From contig JADJUF010000014.1 of assembly GCA_016717005.1 (NCBI GenBank), positions 221,001 to 285,000 on the forward strand: 64,000 nt of DNA, in the 5' to 3' direction. Of this stretch, positions 1 through 8,226 are shown piece by piece (within the stretch, counting starts at the first letter, position 1; each line of letters begins with the position of its first letter). A program made the translations under genes and the position numbers. The notes below the pieces were generated by a model. It was given only the letters and a program-made list of their open reading frames with translations, made no database searches and was not told the DNA's origin. The DNA comes from Myxococcales bacterium (GTDB lineage: Bacteria; Myxococcota_A; Polyangia; Haliangiales; Haliangiaceae).

Positions 1-50
1 GCAACCGCCGGGTCGAGCTGCGCCTGTACATCCCCGACCGCGGCACCTGA
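1..50 (+). CDS. OmpA-family protein, C-terminal end (partial)
   Basis: The window opens inside a gene; the visible frame starts at base 3 and reads NRRVELRLYIPDRGT before TGA at 48-50. The N-R-R-V-E-L core matches the last strand of the OmpA/Pal peptidoglycan-binding domain, usually written NRRVEF. In that family this domain ties an outer-membrane protein or lipoprotein to the cell wall. Only fifteen codons are present, so the family call rests on this single motif and nothing can be said about the rest. Confidence 0.6.
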   Translation, partial: NRRVELRLYIPDRGT

Positions 51-438
51 GCTCCAGAGGGTTCGTCGCCGAACCCAGGCAGGTGCAGGGGTGCTCCGAA
101 GGCCGTGGGCTCATCCGGACCAGGTCGGCATCTCGAGGGGCAAGCCCCGATGAGGGCCCCCACCCAGGACGCGAGACTCCCGGCGCATCGACCGGTGCTC
201 GACCGAAAAAGTTACAAGCGAGCCCCTCCGAGACGCGAAACGCCCGGCGCATGGTCCGGTGCTCGACCGAAAGACTGACAAGCTCTGCGCTTCAGCGGAC
301 CTGTCGCCAGGCCCAGGTGCAGGGGTGCGCCGAAGTCCGCGGCCGGGTCGGCACCTCGAGGGGCAAGGCCCGACAGGGCCCCACCCAAGACCACCAAGAC
401 GCGAGCCTCCCGGCGCGTGGACCGGTGCGCGGCCGCGG
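51..438. repeat. Gene-free spacer with degenerate direct repeats
   Basis: I see no convincing gene here. The spacer holds two diverged copies of one block, at about 74-175 and 313-405, offset by roughly 240 bases. Each contains a GGTGCAGGGGTG core, a CTCGAGGGGCAAG core and a CCCACCCA(G/A)GAC core. A second motif, GACGCGA followed by CCCGGCGC and then CCGGTGC, recurs at about 170-205, 232-266 and 399-430. The pattern suggests old tandem duplication of non-coding sequence; no function is evident. Confidence 0.5.
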
Positions 439-2304
439 TCAGCTGGCCGTGACGTAGCCGGTCTCGACCAGCAGGTACAGCAGGCGCAGGAAGTTGGTGC
501 GGGCGTCGGCCGAGCGCACCCGCGCCAGCACCTCGCCCAGCGTGGTCGCGGTCGCGAGGCCCTGGACCCGAGCGACCGCCTCGCCGAGGCCGAAGTCGGG
601 CAGCGCGACGCCGACCTGCCCGCGCTCGAGGCGATCGCGCTCGTGGGCCGCGGCCCACTCGTCGACGAACGCGACGTCGAGCGCGGTGGCGCCGGCGCCG
701 AGGATCCGGTACGCGTCGAGGTGGAGCGGCTTGACGGTGAACGGGTTGTTGCGCCCGGCGTACCAGCGGTAGCGGCCCTTGGGCCACGTGCACACGTCGA
801 TCAGCTTGGCGCTCACCTGCTTCGACAGGAGCCGGTACGCGTCGATCGCGCGCACGAGCCCGAGCCCGACCAGCGTGTCGGCCAGCCGGCCGCCGAAGTG
901 CGGCATCACCGACACCGCGCGCGCCAGCGCCTGCGGCGACAGCGCCCCCTGCGCCACCAGGAACTCGCCGAACCGCTCGGTGCTGACGTTCGACGACACG
1001 AACTGCGGGTGGCCGGCGTCGAAGTACGCCTCCTTGAGGATGCCGGCCCGGCCCTCGAGCACGAGCAGGCCGCCGGCCTGCTCGACCGCGAGCCGGTGCA
1101 GCAGGCGGATCGGCGAGATCTGCCGCAGGTCGCCCGCGTCGGTGGGCGCCGGTCGGGGCCCGCGATCGAGCGGCCCGAGATCGGTCTCGACGACGATGTC
1201 GTGGGACGGCTCGTCCTCGACCACCTCGTCGGGCGCGCCGCTCGACACGCCGGCGATGAACTCGGCCCGGGCCACCTTCTTCTCGCGCAGCGCCCGGGCC
1301 TGGCTCATCTGGGTCATCGGCCCCGACAGCGTCGCGATCTCGACCTGGGGCGACTGCACGACCGCGCTGTCGTCCATCGACGGCGCCGCCTGGATCCGCG
1401 CCACGAACCCGGCCAGATCGCGGGCGTCGGGCCGGCCGTTGCGGTGCAGCCAGCCGGTGATCGCGTCGCGCATCTCGCCCGCGGTCCGCCAGCGATCCTC
1501 GGGCCGTCGCTGCAGCGCCTTCTCGGCGATCACCCGCAGCTCGGTCGGGACGTCGCCCGCGTACTTCTCGAGCCGCTCGAGGTTGGCGTCGCGCACCATC
1601 AGCAGCACGTCGAGATCGCTCGGCGCCGAGAACAGCCGCCGCGCCATCGCGGTCTCGGCCAGCACGATCCCGAGCGCGAACACGTCGCTGCGGCCGTCGA
1701 GCTCGGCGCCCGACACCTGCTCGGGCGACATGTAGCCGTACTTGCCCTTGAGCATGCCGGCCTCGGTCTTGTGGTTGCGCTCGAACGCGCGGGCGATGCC
1801 GAAGTCGGTGAGCTTGACGTCGCCGCGGCGCGACACCAGCACGTTGCCCGGCGACACGTCGCGGTGGACCAGGCCCAGCGGCCGGCCGTCGGCGCCGAGC
1901 GCGTGGTGGGCGTAGTCGAGCGCGTCGAGGGTCTCGCGCGCGATCAGCGCGGCCAGCTGGGCCGGCAGGCGGATCTGGGTGCGCGCGCACTCGCGCAGCA
2001 GCGCCAGCACGTCGATGCCGTCGACGTACTGCATCGCGATGTACGGCGTGTCGGCGTCGGTGCCGAGCTCGAACACGTGGACGATGTTCGGGTGATCGAG
2101 CTGGGCGGTGAGCCGGGCCTCGTCGAGGAACATCTGGACGAAGGCGGGATCGGCCGCGAGGTGCGGCAGGATCTTCTTGAGCACGACCAGCTTCTCGAAG
2201 CCGTGCTCGCCCAAGGCCTTGGCCTTCAAGAGCTCGGCCATGCCGCCGACCGCCAGGCGCTCGAGCACCTGGTACTTGCCGACGGTGGCGGGTACCGGCC
2301 GCAT
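439..2304 (-). CDS. Serine/threonine protein kinase with C-terminal DUF4388-like module
   Basis: Hanks-type kinase of 621 residues. Visible parts are a glycine loop near residues 17-24 (LAVGGMAE), the ATP lysine at about K43, the catalytic loop HRDVSPGN (D149), DFG at 167-169 and the activation segment MLKGKYGYMSPEQ. After a linker with acidic patches, residues from about 385 onward resemble the DUF4388/PATAN module followed by an MshEN-like helical stretch; such modules are common on myxobacterial kinases and probably mediate protein contacts. There is no transmembrane segment, so it should be cytoplasmic. The start is ATG at 2304; TAAGCT lies 8 bases upstream, fitting a leaderless start. 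Substrate unknown. Confidence 0.88.
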   Translation of the reverse strand: MRPVPATVGKYQVLERLAVGGMAELLKAKALGEHGFEKLVVLKKILPHLAADPAFVQMFLDEARLTAQLDHPNIVHVFELGTDADTPYIAMQYVDGIDVLALLRECARTQIRLPAQLAALIARETLDALDYAHHALGADGRPLGLVHRDVSPGNVLVSRRGDVKLTDFGIARAFERNHKTEAGMLKGKYGYMSPEQVSGAELDGRSDVFALGIVLAETAMARRLFSAPSDLDVLLMVRDANLERLEKYAGDVPTELRVIAEKALQRRPEDRWRTAGEMRDAITGWLHRNGRPDARDLAGFVARIQAAPSMDDSAVVQSPQVEIATLSGPMTQMSQARALREKKVARAEFIAGVSSGAPDEVVEDEPSHDIVVETDLGPLDRGPRPAPTDAGDLRQISPIRLLHRLAVEQAGGLLVLEGRAGILKEAYFDAGHPQFVSSNVSTERFGEFLVAQGALSPQALARAVSVMPHFGGRLADTLVGLGLVRAIDAYRLLSKQVSAKLIDVCTWPKGRYRWYAGRNNPFTVKPLHLDAYRILGAGATALDVAFVDEWAAAHERDRLERGQVGVALPDFGLGEAVARVQGLATATTLGEVLARVRSADARTNFLRLLYLLVETGYVTAS

Positions 2305-2388
2305 GAAGGGTCAGCTTATACCGCGTCGGCGCCACGCGGGATCGCCGACGGGCATCGCCGAATGACTGGTCGGGCCGCTACCCCGGCG

Positions 2389-3153
2389 TTACCGGAACGT
2401 GTCCTTCCAGCGGCGCAGGATCCCGAACACCGCGGCCGGGTCGGCCGGATCGATGCTGGCGTCGCGCGCGCACGCGGCCGCGACCACCGTCGGCTCGGTC
2501 ACGCGCACGAACGGGTTGGTCGCGCGCTCGTCGGCGATCGTCGACGGCGTCGTCGCGACCCCGGCCACGATCGCCGCGGCCCGCGCGGCGATGGCGGGGT
2601 TGTCGGGCTCGACCGCCGCCGCGAACCGCAGGTTGGCCGCGGTGTACTCGTGGCCGAAGTACACGCGCGTGGTCGGCGGCAGCGCCGCCAGGCGCGCCAG
2701 CGACGCCTGCATCTGCGGCGGCGTGCCCTCGAACATGCGGCCGCAGCCGGCGCCGAACAGGGTGTCGCCGGTGAACACCGCGTCGCCGACGACGAAGCTG
2801 ATCGCCCCGCTGGTGTGGCCGGGGTTCTCGATCACGCGCGCGCGCAGCTCGCCGAGCTCGAGCTCGTCGCCGGCGACCACGCCGCGGGTCAGGCCGCCGA
2901 TGCGCGGGCGATCGCTGGCGTGGCCGATCACCGCGAGGTCGGGCTGGGCCGCGACCAGCGCCGCGACGCCGCCGACGTGGTCGGGGTGGTGGTGGGTCGC
3001 CCAGATCGCGACCAGGGTCACGCCCTCGGCCGCGACCGCGGCGGCGATCGGCGGCGCCTCCCCGGGATCGACCACGGCGGCGGCCTTGGTGGCCTCGCAG
3101 ATCACCAGGTAGGCGAAGTTGTCGGACAGGCAGGGCACGGGGACGATACGCAC
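2389..3153 (-). CDS. gloB: Hydroxyacylglutathione hydrolase (glyoxalase II)
   Basis: Metallo-beta-lactamase-fold hydrolase of 254 residues, the usual length for glyoxalase II. It cleaves S-lactoylglutathione to lactate and glutathione in methylglyoxal detoxification. The metal site shows as THHHPDH (H54, H56, D58, H59), then PGHTSG, a GDTLF...GCGR block and GHEYT. The C-terminal NPFVR fits the substrate-binding domain. I chose the GTG start at 3153 because MBL-type sequence begins there (RIVPVPCLSDNFAY); the longer reading frame upstream is antisense to the next gene. TACGGT lies 6 bases before the GTG. It is divergent from the dehydrogenase at 3184. Confidence 0.9.
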   Translation of the reverse strand: MRIVPVPCLSDNFAYLVICEATKAAAVVDPGEAPPIAAAVAAEGVTLVAIWATHHHPDHVGGVAALVAAQPDLAVIGHASDRPRIGGLTRGVVAGDELELGELRARVIENPGHTSGAISFVVGDAVFTGDTLFGAGCGRMFEGTPPQMQASLARLAALPPTTRVYFGHEYTAANLRFAAAVEPDNPAIAARAAAIVAGVATTPSTIADERATNPFVRVTEPTVVAAACARDASIDPADPAAVFGILRRWKDTFR

Positions 3154-3183
3154 CCTCGAACCGTAGCGTGTATGGTCGCGGCG
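3154..3183. promoter_or_regulatory. Divergent pair of -10-like boxes between gloB and the dehydrogenase
   Basis: Only 30 bases separate the two start codons. On the minus strand TACGGT occupies 3165-3160, with 6 bases to the gloB GTG. On the plus strand TATGGT occupies 3171-3176, with 7 bases to the ATG at 3184. Both fit TANNNT at the distance expected if transcription starts at the start codon. That the two genes are transcribed leaderlessly from this spacer is inference. Confidence 0.45.
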
Positions 3184-4227
3184 ATGTCGACGATGCGAGC
3201 CCAAGTGTTGCGCCAGCACGGCGGCCCCGAGGTGCTCGAGGCGGCGGAGCTGCCGATGCCCGAGCCCGGCCCCGGTCAGGTGCGCGTCGCGATCGCCGCG
3301 GTCGCGCTCAACCACCTCGATCTGTGGGTCCGGCGCGGCGGCCCGGCCTTCCACCTCGAGTACCCGCACCGGCTCGGCTCCGACATCGTCGGCACCGTCG
3401 ACGCGGTCGGGCCCGGCGTCACCGACGTCGCGCTCGGCACCCGCGCGGTCGTGCAGCCGGGGCTGTCGTGCGGCCTGTGCCTGGCCTGCCTCGACGGCCA
3501 CGACAACCTGTGCCGGCACTACCGGATCCTCGGCGAGAACGCCCAGGGCGGCTACGCCGAGGCCATCGTCATCCCGCGCGTGAACCTGGCGCCCTACCCC
3601 GGCGAGCTGCCGTGGATCGAGGCGGCCGCGGCGATCCTGCCGTTCCTGACCGCGTGGCAGATGGTGGTCCGCAAGGGCCAGGTCACGCCCGGCGCGACCG
3701 TGCTGGTCCAGGGCGGCGGCTCCGGCGTCGGGGTCGCGGCGATCCAGATCGCCAAGCTCCACGGCGCCCACGTGATCACCACCGTCGGCAGCGACGACAA
3801 GGTCGCGGCCGCGCGCGGGCTCGGCGCCGACGTCGTCGTCAACTACCGGACCGCCGACTTCGCCGAGGTGGCCCGGGCCCACACCGGCAAGCGCGGCGTC
3901 GATCTGATCATCGAGCACGTCGGCGGCGAGGTGTTCGAGCGCTCGATCCGCGCGGTCCGCAGCGGCGGCCGCATCGTCACCTGCGGCGCCACCGCCGGGT
4001 TCGCGCCCAAGATCGATCTCCGGCACGTGTTCTTCCGCCAGATCGAGATCCTGGGCTCGACGATGGGCAGCAAGGCCGACCTCTTGACCGTGCTCGGCCA
4101 CGTCGCCGCCGGCCGCCTGCACCCGATCGTCCACGCCGCGATGCCGCTCGCGGCCGCCGCCGACGGCCACCGCCTGCTCGAGGCCCGGGCCGCGTTCGGC
4201 AAGGTGGTGCTGACGGTGGCGCCGTGA
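3184..4227 (+). CDS. Zinc-binding alcohol dehydrogenase / quinone oxidoreductase (MDR family)
   Basis: Medium-chain dehydrogenase/reductase of 347 residues. The N-terminal GroES-like domain carries a structural zinc cluster (CGLCLACLDGHDNLC), and the Rossmann domain has the nucleotide motif GGGSGVG. The usual first catalytic zinc cysteine is replaced (NHLDLW), so the catalytic zinc may be absent and a quinone-reductase-like or enoyl-reductase-like NADPH reaction is possible. Start candidates are ATG at 3172, 3184 and 3193; I prefer 3184 because TATGGT lies 7 bases upstream. The stop overlaps the GTG of the ABC ATPase (GTGA), so the genes are translationally coupled although no functional link is obvious. 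Confidence 0.85.
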   Translation: MSTMRAQVLRQHGGPEVLEAAELPMPEPGPGQVRVAIAAVALNHLDLWVRRGGPAFHLEYPHRLGSDIVGTVDAVGPGVTDVALGTRAVVQPGLSCGLCLACLDGHDNLCRHYRILGENAQGGYAEAIVIPRVNLAPYPGELPWIEAAAAILPFLTAWQMVVRKGQVTPGATVLVQGGGSGVGVAAIQIAKLHGAHVITTVGSDDKVAAARGLGADVVVNYRTADFAEVARAHTGKRGVDLIIEHVGGEVFERSIRAVRSGGRIVTCGATAGFAPKIDLRHVFFRQIEILGSTMGSKADLLTVLGHVAAGRLHPIVHAAMPLAAAADGHRLLEARAAFGKVVLTVAP

Positions 4228-5156
4228 CCGCGTGCGTGGTGGTGCGCGGCCTCGGCAAGGACTACGGCGCGCGGACCGCGGTCGCCGCGCTCGACCTCGA
4301 GGTCCCGAGCGGGAGCATCTTCGGGCTGCTCGGGCCCAACGGCGCCGGCAAGACCACGACGATCTCGATGATCGCCGGCGTGGTCACGCCCGATCGCGGC
4401 ACCGCGATGGTCGCCGGCCACCGGGTCGGCGCCAAGGGCGACGCCGCCAAGCGCGCGCTCGGGCTGTGCCCGCAGGAGCTGGCGCTGTACGAGGATCTGA
4501 CCGCGCTGCAGAACCTGACCTTCTTCGCGCGCCTCTACGGCCTCCACGGCCGGGCCCTGGCCGACGCGCTGGCGTGGGCGCTCGACGTCGCCGGCCTGGC
4601 CGAGCGCGCGCGCGAGCCGGTGCGCACGTTCTCGGGCGGGATGAAGCGGCGCCTCAACCTCGCCGCGGCGATCCTGCACAAGCCGACGCTGGTGATCCTC
4701 GACGAGCCCACCGTCGGCGTCGATCCCCAGAGCCGCCGCCACGTGTTCGACGCCATCCGCGCGCTGCGCGACGACGGCATGACCGTGCTCTACACCAGCC
4801 ACTACCTCGAGGAGGTGGCCGAGCTGTGCGATCAGGTCGCGATCATGGACCACGGCGAGATCGTGGCGCAGGGCACGCTGGCCGAGCTGGTCGCGCGCCA
4901 CGGCGGCGTGCCGCCGCTGGAGCTCGAGCTGGCCGGCGACCCGGCCGCGGTGCTGGCGGCCCGGGCGCTCGCGGCCCGCCACGGCCCGCTCACCGGCGCC
5001 GGCGCGGTGCTGCGGCTGCCGCGGCCGCCGGCCCTGGCGCCGCTGTTCGCCGACCTCGAGACCGCGGGCGCGACGGTCGTGCGGGTGACGGCCCAGGCGA
5101 CCAGCCTCGAGACCGTGTTCCTGACCCTGACCGGCCACTCGCTGAGGGACGAATGA
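4224..5156 (+). CDS. ABC transporter ATP-binding protein (ABC-2 exporter)
   Basis: ATPase subunit of 310 residues that powers the membrane partner encoded next. Walker A is GPNGAGKTT near residue 38, the signature is FSGGMKRR, Walker B is LVILDEP and the switch histidine is in YTSHYLEE. The sequence resembles NatA/CcmA-type exporters. Beyond about residue 225 lies the extra C-terminal domain common in ABC-2 exporter ATPases. The GTG start overlaps the upstream stop as GTGA, and the stop overlaps the permease ATG as ATGA. Substrate unknown; drug, sodium or polysaccharide export are family possibilities. Confidence 0.92.
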   Translation: MTACVVVRGLGKDYGARTAVAALDLEVPSGSIFGLLGPNGAGKTTTISMIAGVVTPDRGTAMVAGHRVGAKGDAAKRALGLCPQELALYEDLTALQNLTFFARLYGLHGRALADALAWALDVAGLAERAREPVRTFSGGMKRRLNLAAAILHKPTLVILDEPTVGVDPQSRRHVFDAIRALRDDGMTVLYTSHYLEEVAELCDQVAIMDHGEIVAQGTLAELVARHGGVPPLELELAGDPAAVLAARALAARHGPLTGAGAVLRLPRPPALAPLFADLETAGATVVRVTAQATSLETVFLTLTGHSLRDE

Positions 5157-6246
5157 TCGGCGCCGCCATCACGAAGGACCTGCAGCTGCTGGTGCGCGAT
5201 CGCGGCGCGCTGGTGACGATGTTCCTGTTGCCGGTCGTCTTCATCGCGGTGTTCGGCTCGATCTTCGGGGGCGGCGGCGGCGACGCGCGCCGGCGGCTCG
5301 CGGTCGTCGCCGATCCGGCGTCGCCGCGCGCGGTCGCGGTCGCGCGGTGGTCGCGGCCACCGGCATGTTCGAGATCACCCCCGCGGTCGACGCCGCGGCC
5401 GCGCGCCGCGCGGTCGCCGACGAGCGCGCCGACGCCGCGCTGATCCTGCCGGCCGACTTCGATCCCGCGGGCGGGCACCCGGCCGAGCTGGCGATCGATC
5501 AGGCCGGGCCGCCGCAGGTGCGGCTGCCGGTGGTCGGCGCGGTCACCGCGATCGTCACCCGCGCGGTGTTCCCGCCGGCGGCCGGCACCGACGTGACGGT
5601 GCTGGTGCCGACGACGCCGCCCGGCATCCGCCGCGAGCTGGCCGGGATCACCGGCTTCCAGGTCACGGTGCCCGGCAACGCCGTGCTGTTCGGGTTCTTC
5701 CTGGCGCTCACCGTCGGGATGGCGTTCCTCGAGGAGCGCAAGTGGGGCACCTGGCGCCGGATCCTGGCCGCGCCGGTGTCGCGCGCGTCGATCCTCGTCG
5801 GCAAGCTGGTGCCGTACTTCGTCGTCGGGCTGGTGCAGTTCGCGTTCCTGTTCGCGATCGGCGTCGTCGCGTTCGGCATGCGCATCGGCGGCAGCGTCGC
5901 CGCGCTGGCGCTCCTGACCGTCGCGGTCGTGGCGTGCGCGACCAGCCTGGGCCTGGCGATCGCGGCCATCGGCGGCAGCGAGAAGCGCATGGGCTCGATC
6001 GGCTCGGTGTGCCTGCTGGTCATGGGCCTGCTCGGCGGCGCGATGGTGCCGCGCGCGGTCATGCCGCCGGTCATGCGATCGATCGGCCTCGCGGTGCCGC
6101 ACAGCTGGGCGCTCGACGGCTACACCACGCTGCTGGTCCGCGACGGCGCCGGGGTCGGCGACGTGCTGCCGCAGATCGGCGCGCTGCTCGCGTTCACGCT
6201 GGTGTTCGCCGGCTTCGGCGTGGCCCGGTTCCGGTTCGAGCGCTGA
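5153..6246 (+). CDS. ABC-2 type transporter permease, frameshifted
   Basis: Membrane half of the exporter. It begins in one frame (MIGAAITKDLQLLVRDRG, first membrane helix near LLPVVFIAVFG). At about 5340-5350 the coding sense moves to the -1 frame, where VAATGMFEITP and the rest of the family sequence follow to 6246. The second part has five hydrophobic helices, including NAVLFGFFLALTVG and a long amphipathic ERKWGTWRRILAAP loop typical of ABC-2 permeases. One base appears to be missing in a GCG/GGT-rich tract. This could be a sequencing error or a true disabling mutation; an intact protein would be about 364 residues. The ATG overlaps the ATPase stop. Confidence 0.8.
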
Positions 6247-6252
6247 CCGCGG

Positions 6253-6777
6253 CTAGAGCCCGTCGCACTCGGTGCTGAACTGTTCCTTGGGCGGCGTCGC
6301 CGTGGCGCTCTCGACCAGGATCGACCCGATCGTCGGCAGGCCGCCGCCGACCGGCACCGCGCACAGCGCGTAGTCGCCCTCGAGGCGCATCCGCATCGTC
6401 GCGTTGACCTGCGAGTCGCCGGCGTCGGTCGCGGGCTCGGTCGCGGTGGGGCGGATCTCGATCGACAGCTGGAAGTCGACCTCGGTGGCGTCGTCGGGGA
6501 ACTCGAGGCCGGAGATCGCGTTCTCGGACACGACCGCGCCGTCGGCGGCGGCGAGCTGCGCCAGCGCCAGCGCCAGCGTGCGGGTGTCGGGGTCGAGCGT
6601 CGCGGTGCCGCGCAGCCGGATGGTGTCCGTGGTGACGCCGTCGGCGCGCACGCGCTTGAGCCCGATCAGGTACTCGCCGTCGACGTGCGGCAGGTGGCCA
6701 GCGACGTCGTCGATGCCCACGAAGGTCTGGCAGCCGCCAGCGGCGAGGACGAACAGGACCAGCGGAGCGCGCGCCAT
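6253..6777 (-). CDS. Hypothetical lipoprotein
   Basis: A protein of 174 residues that I cannot assign to a family. The N-terminus (MARAPLVLFVLAAGGCQ) has a short hydrophobic stretch ending in a lipobox-like AGGC, so it is probably a lipoprotein. The mature part looks like a small beta-rich domain with alternating hydrophobic strands (DTIRLRGTATLDP, EVDFQLSIEIRP). Two more cysteines near the C-terminus could pair. TACAGT lies 9 bases before the ATG. It is convergent with the ABC permease, 6 bases away. Confidence 0.7.
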   Translation of the reverse strand: MARAPLVLFVLAAGGCQTFVGIDDVAGHLPHVDGEYLIGLKRVRADGVTTDTIRLRGTATLDPDTRTLALALAQLAAADGAVVSENAISGLEFPDDATEVDFQLSIEIRPTATEPATDAGDSQVNATMRMRLEGDYALCAVPVGGGLPTIGSILVESATATPPKEQFSTECDGL

Positions 6778-6840
6778 GACGAGGCCACTGTAGCACCGCC
6801 GTCGGCCGCCGGGCAGCTCGGGCCCGACCCGCGCAACCCC

Positions 6841-6942
6841 GCGACACCGCTATAGCGTCTGAATTTCTCACAAGACGGAACCGTTATAACGTTGACACGT
6901 CCGCTATCACGGAGCACGGTGGCGGCCACCGAGGAGATGCCC
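6841..6942. promoter_or_regulatory. A+T-richer upstream region of metY
   Basis: The stretch 6851-6900 is visibly richer in A and T than its surroundings and contains the perfect 8-base palindrome GTTATAAC (6883-6890) and TTGACA (6892-6897). A clear ribosome binding site, GAGGAG at 6931-6936, lies 6 bases before ATG 6943 and decides that start over the nearer ATG at 6937. A promoter here is likely, but I cannot place a convincing -35/-10 pair, and I see no SAM-riboswitch-like fold. Confidence 0.4.
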
Positions 6943-8226
6943 ATGACCGCCGATTCGCTCCGCTTCGAGACCCTGGCCCTGCACGCCGGCTACGAGCCCG
7001 ATCCGACGACCGGCTCGCGCGCGGTGCCGATCTACCAGACGACCTCCTACAAGTTCCGCGACGCCGACCACGCCGCGGCGCTGTTCGCGCTCAAGGAGTT
7101 CGGGAACATCTACACGCGGATCATGAACCCCACCAACGACGTGTTCGAGAAGCGGCTGGCCGCGCTCGAGGGCGGGGTCGGGGCGCTGGCGGTGGCGTCG
7201 GGCCAGGCGGCCGCGACCCTGGCGATCGCGACGATCCTCAAGGCCGGCGACGAGCTGGTCAGCGCGGCGTCGCTCTACGGCGGCACCTACAACCTGTTCA
7301 AGGTCACGCTGCCGCGGTTCGGCATCACCACCCGCTTCGTCGCGATCGACGACCTGGCCGCGGTGCGCGCGGCGATCGGCCCCAGGACCAAGGCGCTGTT
7401 CATCGAGGCGCTCGGCAACCCGCGCCTCGACGTCCCCGACCTCGCGGCGCTGGCGCAGGTGGCCAAGGACGCCGGCATCCCGCTGATCGTCGACGCCACC
7501 GCGGTGACCCCGGCGCTGGTCAACCCGATCGCCCACGGCGCCAACATCGTCGTCCACAGCGCGACCAAGTACATCGGCGGCCACGGCACCGCGATCGGCG
7601 GCGCGATCGTCGACGGCGGCAACTTCGACTGGGCCAACGGCAAGTTCCCCGAGTTCACCGAGCCCAACCCCGGCTACCACGGCCTCAAGCTGCACGAGGC
7701 GTTCGGCAACCTGGCGTTCATCCTCAAGGCCCGGGTCGAGCTCCTGCGCGACCTCGGCCCGTCGCTGTCGCCGTTCAACGCCCACGCGTTCATCACCGGC
7801 CTCGAGACGCTCAAGCTGCGGGTCGAGCGCCACTCCGAGAACGCGCTGGCGATCGCCCAGTTCCTGCAGCAGCACCCGCGCGTGGCCTGGGTCCGCTACC
7901 CGGGCCTCGAGGGCGATCCGTCGCACGCGCTGGCGCGGAGGTACTTCCGCGGCGGCTTCGGCGGCCTGGTGACGTTCGGCGTCAAGGGCGGCCTCGACGC
8001 CGGCAAGAGGCTGATCAACAGCGTCAAGCTGTTCTCGCTGCTCGCCAACATCGGCGACGCCCGCTCGCTGATCATCCACCCGGCGTCGACCACGCACCAG
8101 CAGCTGTCGGCCGACGAGCAGCGCGCGACCGGCGTGACCGAGGACCTCGTGCGGCTGTCGGTCGGGCTCGAGCACAAGGACGACATCGCCGCCGATCTCG
8201 ATCGCGCGCTCCGGGCCAGCGCGTGA
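6943..8226 (+). CDS. metY: O-acetylhomoserine sulfhydrylase (aminocarboxypropyltransferase)
   Basis: PLP enzyme of the Cys/Met metabolism family, 427 residues, normal for MetY. It makes homocysteine from O-acetylhomoserine and sulfide in direct-sulfhydrylation methionine synthesis. Visible landmarks are ETLALHAGYEPDP at the N-terminus, YTRIMNPT, the GQAA cofactor loop, VDATAVTP, and the PLP lysine in SATKYIGGH (K209). The ATG at 6943 is preceded by GAGGAG at good spacing. Its stop overlaps the GTG of metX, so the two enzymes of consecutive steps are translationally coupled. Confidence 0.94.
   Translation: MTADSLRFETLALHAGYEPDPTTGSRAVPIYQTTSYKFRDADHAAALFALKEFGNIYTRIMNPTNDVFEKRLAALEGGVGALAVASGQAAATLAIATILKAGDELVSAASLYGGTYNLFKVTLPRFGITTRFVAIDDLAAVRAAIGPRTKALFIEALGNPRLDVPDLAALAQVAKDAGIPLIVDATAVTPALVNPIAHGANIVVHSATKYIGGHGTAIGGAIVDGGNFDWANGKFPEFTEPNPGYHGLKLHEAFGNLAFILKARVELLRDLGPSLSPFNAHAFITGLETLKLRVERHSENALAIAQFLQQHPRVAWVRYPGLEGDPSHALARRYFRGGFGGLVTFGVKGGLDAGKRLINSVKLFSLLANIGDARSLIIHPASTTHQQLSADEQRATGVTEDLVRLSVGLEHKDDIAADLDRALRASA

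Noticed and set aside
259..4227. A 1322-codon open frame on the plus strand
   Set aside because: It is antisense to the first kinase and gloB over most of its length; only the part from 3184 has family sequence.
6841..6942. SAM-responsive riboswitch upstream of metY
   Set aside because: No conserved SAM-I or SAM-II core or paired helices could be traced in the 100 bases before the gene; only a short palindrome and a ribosome binding site are visible.
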